Source: Cupriavidus pauculus | GTDB lineage: Bacteria; Pseudomonadota; Gammaproteobacteria; Burkholderiales; Burkholderiaceae | Length of the DNA: 64,000 nucleotides | Assembly: GCF_003854935.1 (NCBI RefSeq) | Contig: NZ_CP033969.1 | Location: 2,542,001 to 2,606,000, forward strand | Reading direction: 5' to 3' | Part shown: in pieces, positions 62,980 to 64,000 of the stretch | Layout: the number at the start of each line of letters is the position of its first letter | How positions within the stretch are numbered: position 1 is the stretch's first letter | Program-made: the position numbers and the translations under genes | Notes under the pieces: generated by a model | What the model saw: only the letters and a program-made list of their open reading frames with translations | Databases searched by the model: none | What the model was told of the DNA's origin: nothing

Positions 62980-63746
62980 GCTCCCCTCTCCCGCACGCGG
63001 GAGAGGGGTTGGGGGAGAGGGCCAGCGGTCAAAATCGCGACAGATCGGCAAGCAGCACCTCAACACCCTCTCCCCCAGCCCCTCTCCCACGTTGTGGGAG
63101 AGGGGAGAAAACCAGTAGCATGACATTCGCCGGCGGCGTTTTTTGCTCCCCTCTCCCACGTTGTGGGAGAGGGGAGAAAACCGGCGGCATGACATTCGCC
63201 GGCGGCGTTTTTTTGCTCCCCTCTCCCGCACGCGGGAGAGGGGCCGGGGGAGAGGGCCGGCGGTTCAAACTGCGACCTGTCGGCAAGCAGCACCTCAACA
63301 CCCTCTCCCCCAGCCCCTCTCCCACGTTGTGGGAGAGGGGAGAAAAACAGTGGCATGACATTCGCCGGCGGCGTTTTTTGCTCCCCTCTCCCGCACGCGG
63401 GAGAGGGGCCGGGGGTGAGGGCCAGCGGTCAAAATCGCGACCTGTCGGCAAGCAGCACCTCAACGCCCTCTCCCCCAGCCGCTCTCCCACGTTGTGGGAG
63501 AGGGGAGAAAACCAGTGGCATGACATTCGCCGGCGGCGTTTTTTTGCTCCCCTCTCCCGCACGCGGGAGAGGGGTTGGGGGAGAGGGCCGGCGGTTCAAA
63601 TTGCGACCTGTCGGCAAGCAGCACCTCAACACCCTCTCCCCCAGCCCCTCTCCCACGTTGTGGGAGAGGGGAGAAAACCGGCGGCATGACATTCGCCGGC
63701 TGCGTTTTTTTGCTCCCCTCTCACCACGTTGTGGGAGAGGGGCGCA
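62980..63746. repeat. Tandem array of palindromic repeats, locus 8
   Basis: The whole 753-bp gap after hglS is repeat. There are four full forward-core units (starting near 62981, 63215, 63378 and 63544) and two half units (near 63146-63175 and 63712-63746). They are separated by five copies of a roughly 33-bp spacer containing GACATTCGCCGGC (63122, 63191, 63357, 63522, 63688). Periods are 69, 166, 165 and 166 bp. The downstream gene's 3' end (63759-63768) matches the spacer at 9 of 10 bases. Confidence 0.92.
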
Positions 63747-63999
63747 AACCAACGCCGTGGCATTCGCCGAGAAAGTCGGTCTCCGCCACCTCCATCAACC
63801 CATCCACCACCACCGCCCCCGACACCCCCAGCATGACCGGATTCAGGTCGACCGACCGGATGCCGCCTTGTGCCGCGTACACTAGTTGGCCGACCTGCGT
63901 GGCCAGGGTGCAGAGGGCGGCGATGTCCAGCGGGGGATCGCCGCGCACGCCGTCGAGGATGGGGGCGATGCGCAGGCGGCGGACGGCGCGTTCGATGGT
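63721..63999 (-). CDS. Acyl-CoA/acetate-CoA ligase (ATP-grasp) C-terminal fragment
   Basis: Only the last 92 residues are in the window; the gene enters from the right edge. IAPILDGVRGDPPLDI and the ending GIRSVDLNPVMLGVSGAVVVDGLME match the ATP-grasp C terminus of NDP-forming acyl-CoA synthetases and Pat-type protein acetyltransferases. The family normally ends shortly after this strand. Here the frame runs on through about 20 more residues into the palindromic repeat and stops at a TGA inside its hairpin (63721-63723). Confidence 0.85.
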   Translation of the reverse strand, partial: TIERAVRRLRIAPILDGVRGDPPLDIAALCTLATQVGQLVYAAQGGIRSVDLNPVMLGVSGAVVVDGLMEVAETDFLGECHGVGLRPSPTTW

Positions 64000-64000
64000 G

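Noticed and set aside
62980-63746. CRISPR array
   Set aside because: Units are long palindromes and the spacers are near-identical to each other and to the adjacent gene; CRISPR spacers are unique. No cas genes are present.
62964-63885. Open frames of 70-240 codons across the repeat array on both strands
   Set aside because: They are low-complexity Gly/Arg/Pro translations of the palindromic repeat, appear in several frames at each repeat locus and have no ribosome sites.

Overview
The window is a gene-dense, high-GC stretch from a beta-proteobacterium, most likely Burkholderiaceae close to Cupriavidus or Ralstonia. This rests on gene content: an AcnD/PrpF-type methylcitrate operon with a PrpR activator, a creBCD system, a Bug-type tripartite receptor, an FtsK with a long Pro/Ala linker, and a family of intergenic palindromic repeats. 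The genus is inferred from recognised families, not from a database search. No rRNA, tRNA, insertion sequence, integrase or CRISPR array is visible.

Layout. 1-6.1 kb: a partial endonuclease/exonuclease/phosphatase gene, a DUF1993 gene, then queE-queD-tadA-ldcA (tRNA modification and muropeptide recycling) and the ABC-F gene ybiT. 6.4-10.2 kb: creB-creC-creD with four cre-tag-like direct repeats before creD. 10.3-17 kb: a hypothetical gene, an aldehyde dehydrogenase, a penicillin-acylase-family hydrolase, a glutamine amidotransferase, a MOSC protein and a DUF1289 protein. 17.1-26.9 kb: a periplasmic L-asparaginase, then prpB-prpC-acnD-prpF (minus strand) with a sigma-54 promoter and divergent prpR. 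27-35 kb: egtB, azoR with a divergent LysR gene, DoxX, a DUF4136 lipoprotein, ftsK and a cupin. 35.4-40.1 kb: a fused betaine-type binding protein/permease, a triheme cytochrome c and a Tat-exported flavoprotein in a tight operon. 40.2-44.1 kb: a MarR regulator divergent from two outer-membrane proteins, then an AraC regulator. 44.2-52.2 kb: ku with a MerR-TPR gene, an EAL phosphodiesterase, mntH with a Fur-like box, FmdB, MarR, a PQQ-type sorbosone dehydrogenase-like lipoprotein and a GFA protein. 52.4-59.7 kb: a small periplasmic protein and a probable sugar-acid/hydroxyacid catabolic cluster (LysR, beta-hydroxyacid dehydrogenase, HpaI aldolase, LDH2 dehydrogenase, Bug receptor, divergent ThDP enzyme). 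60.1-64 kb: a small gene under two LexA-like boxes, a LysR gene, an hglS-like gene, a repeat array and the end of an acyl-CoA synthetase gene.

Two signals stand out. First, the 105-residue protein at 60155-60472 has two back-to-back CTGT-N8-ACAG boxes over its promoter and ends in QGSLF, which resembles a beta-sliding-clamp-binding motif; it is a candidate undescribed SOS effector. Second, an approximately 130 bp element of two GC-rich hairpins around an asymmetric core occurs at eight loci. All are next to gene 3' ends and six lie between convergent genes. At two loci it has expanded into tandem arrays whose spacers are copies of the neighbouring gene's 3' end.
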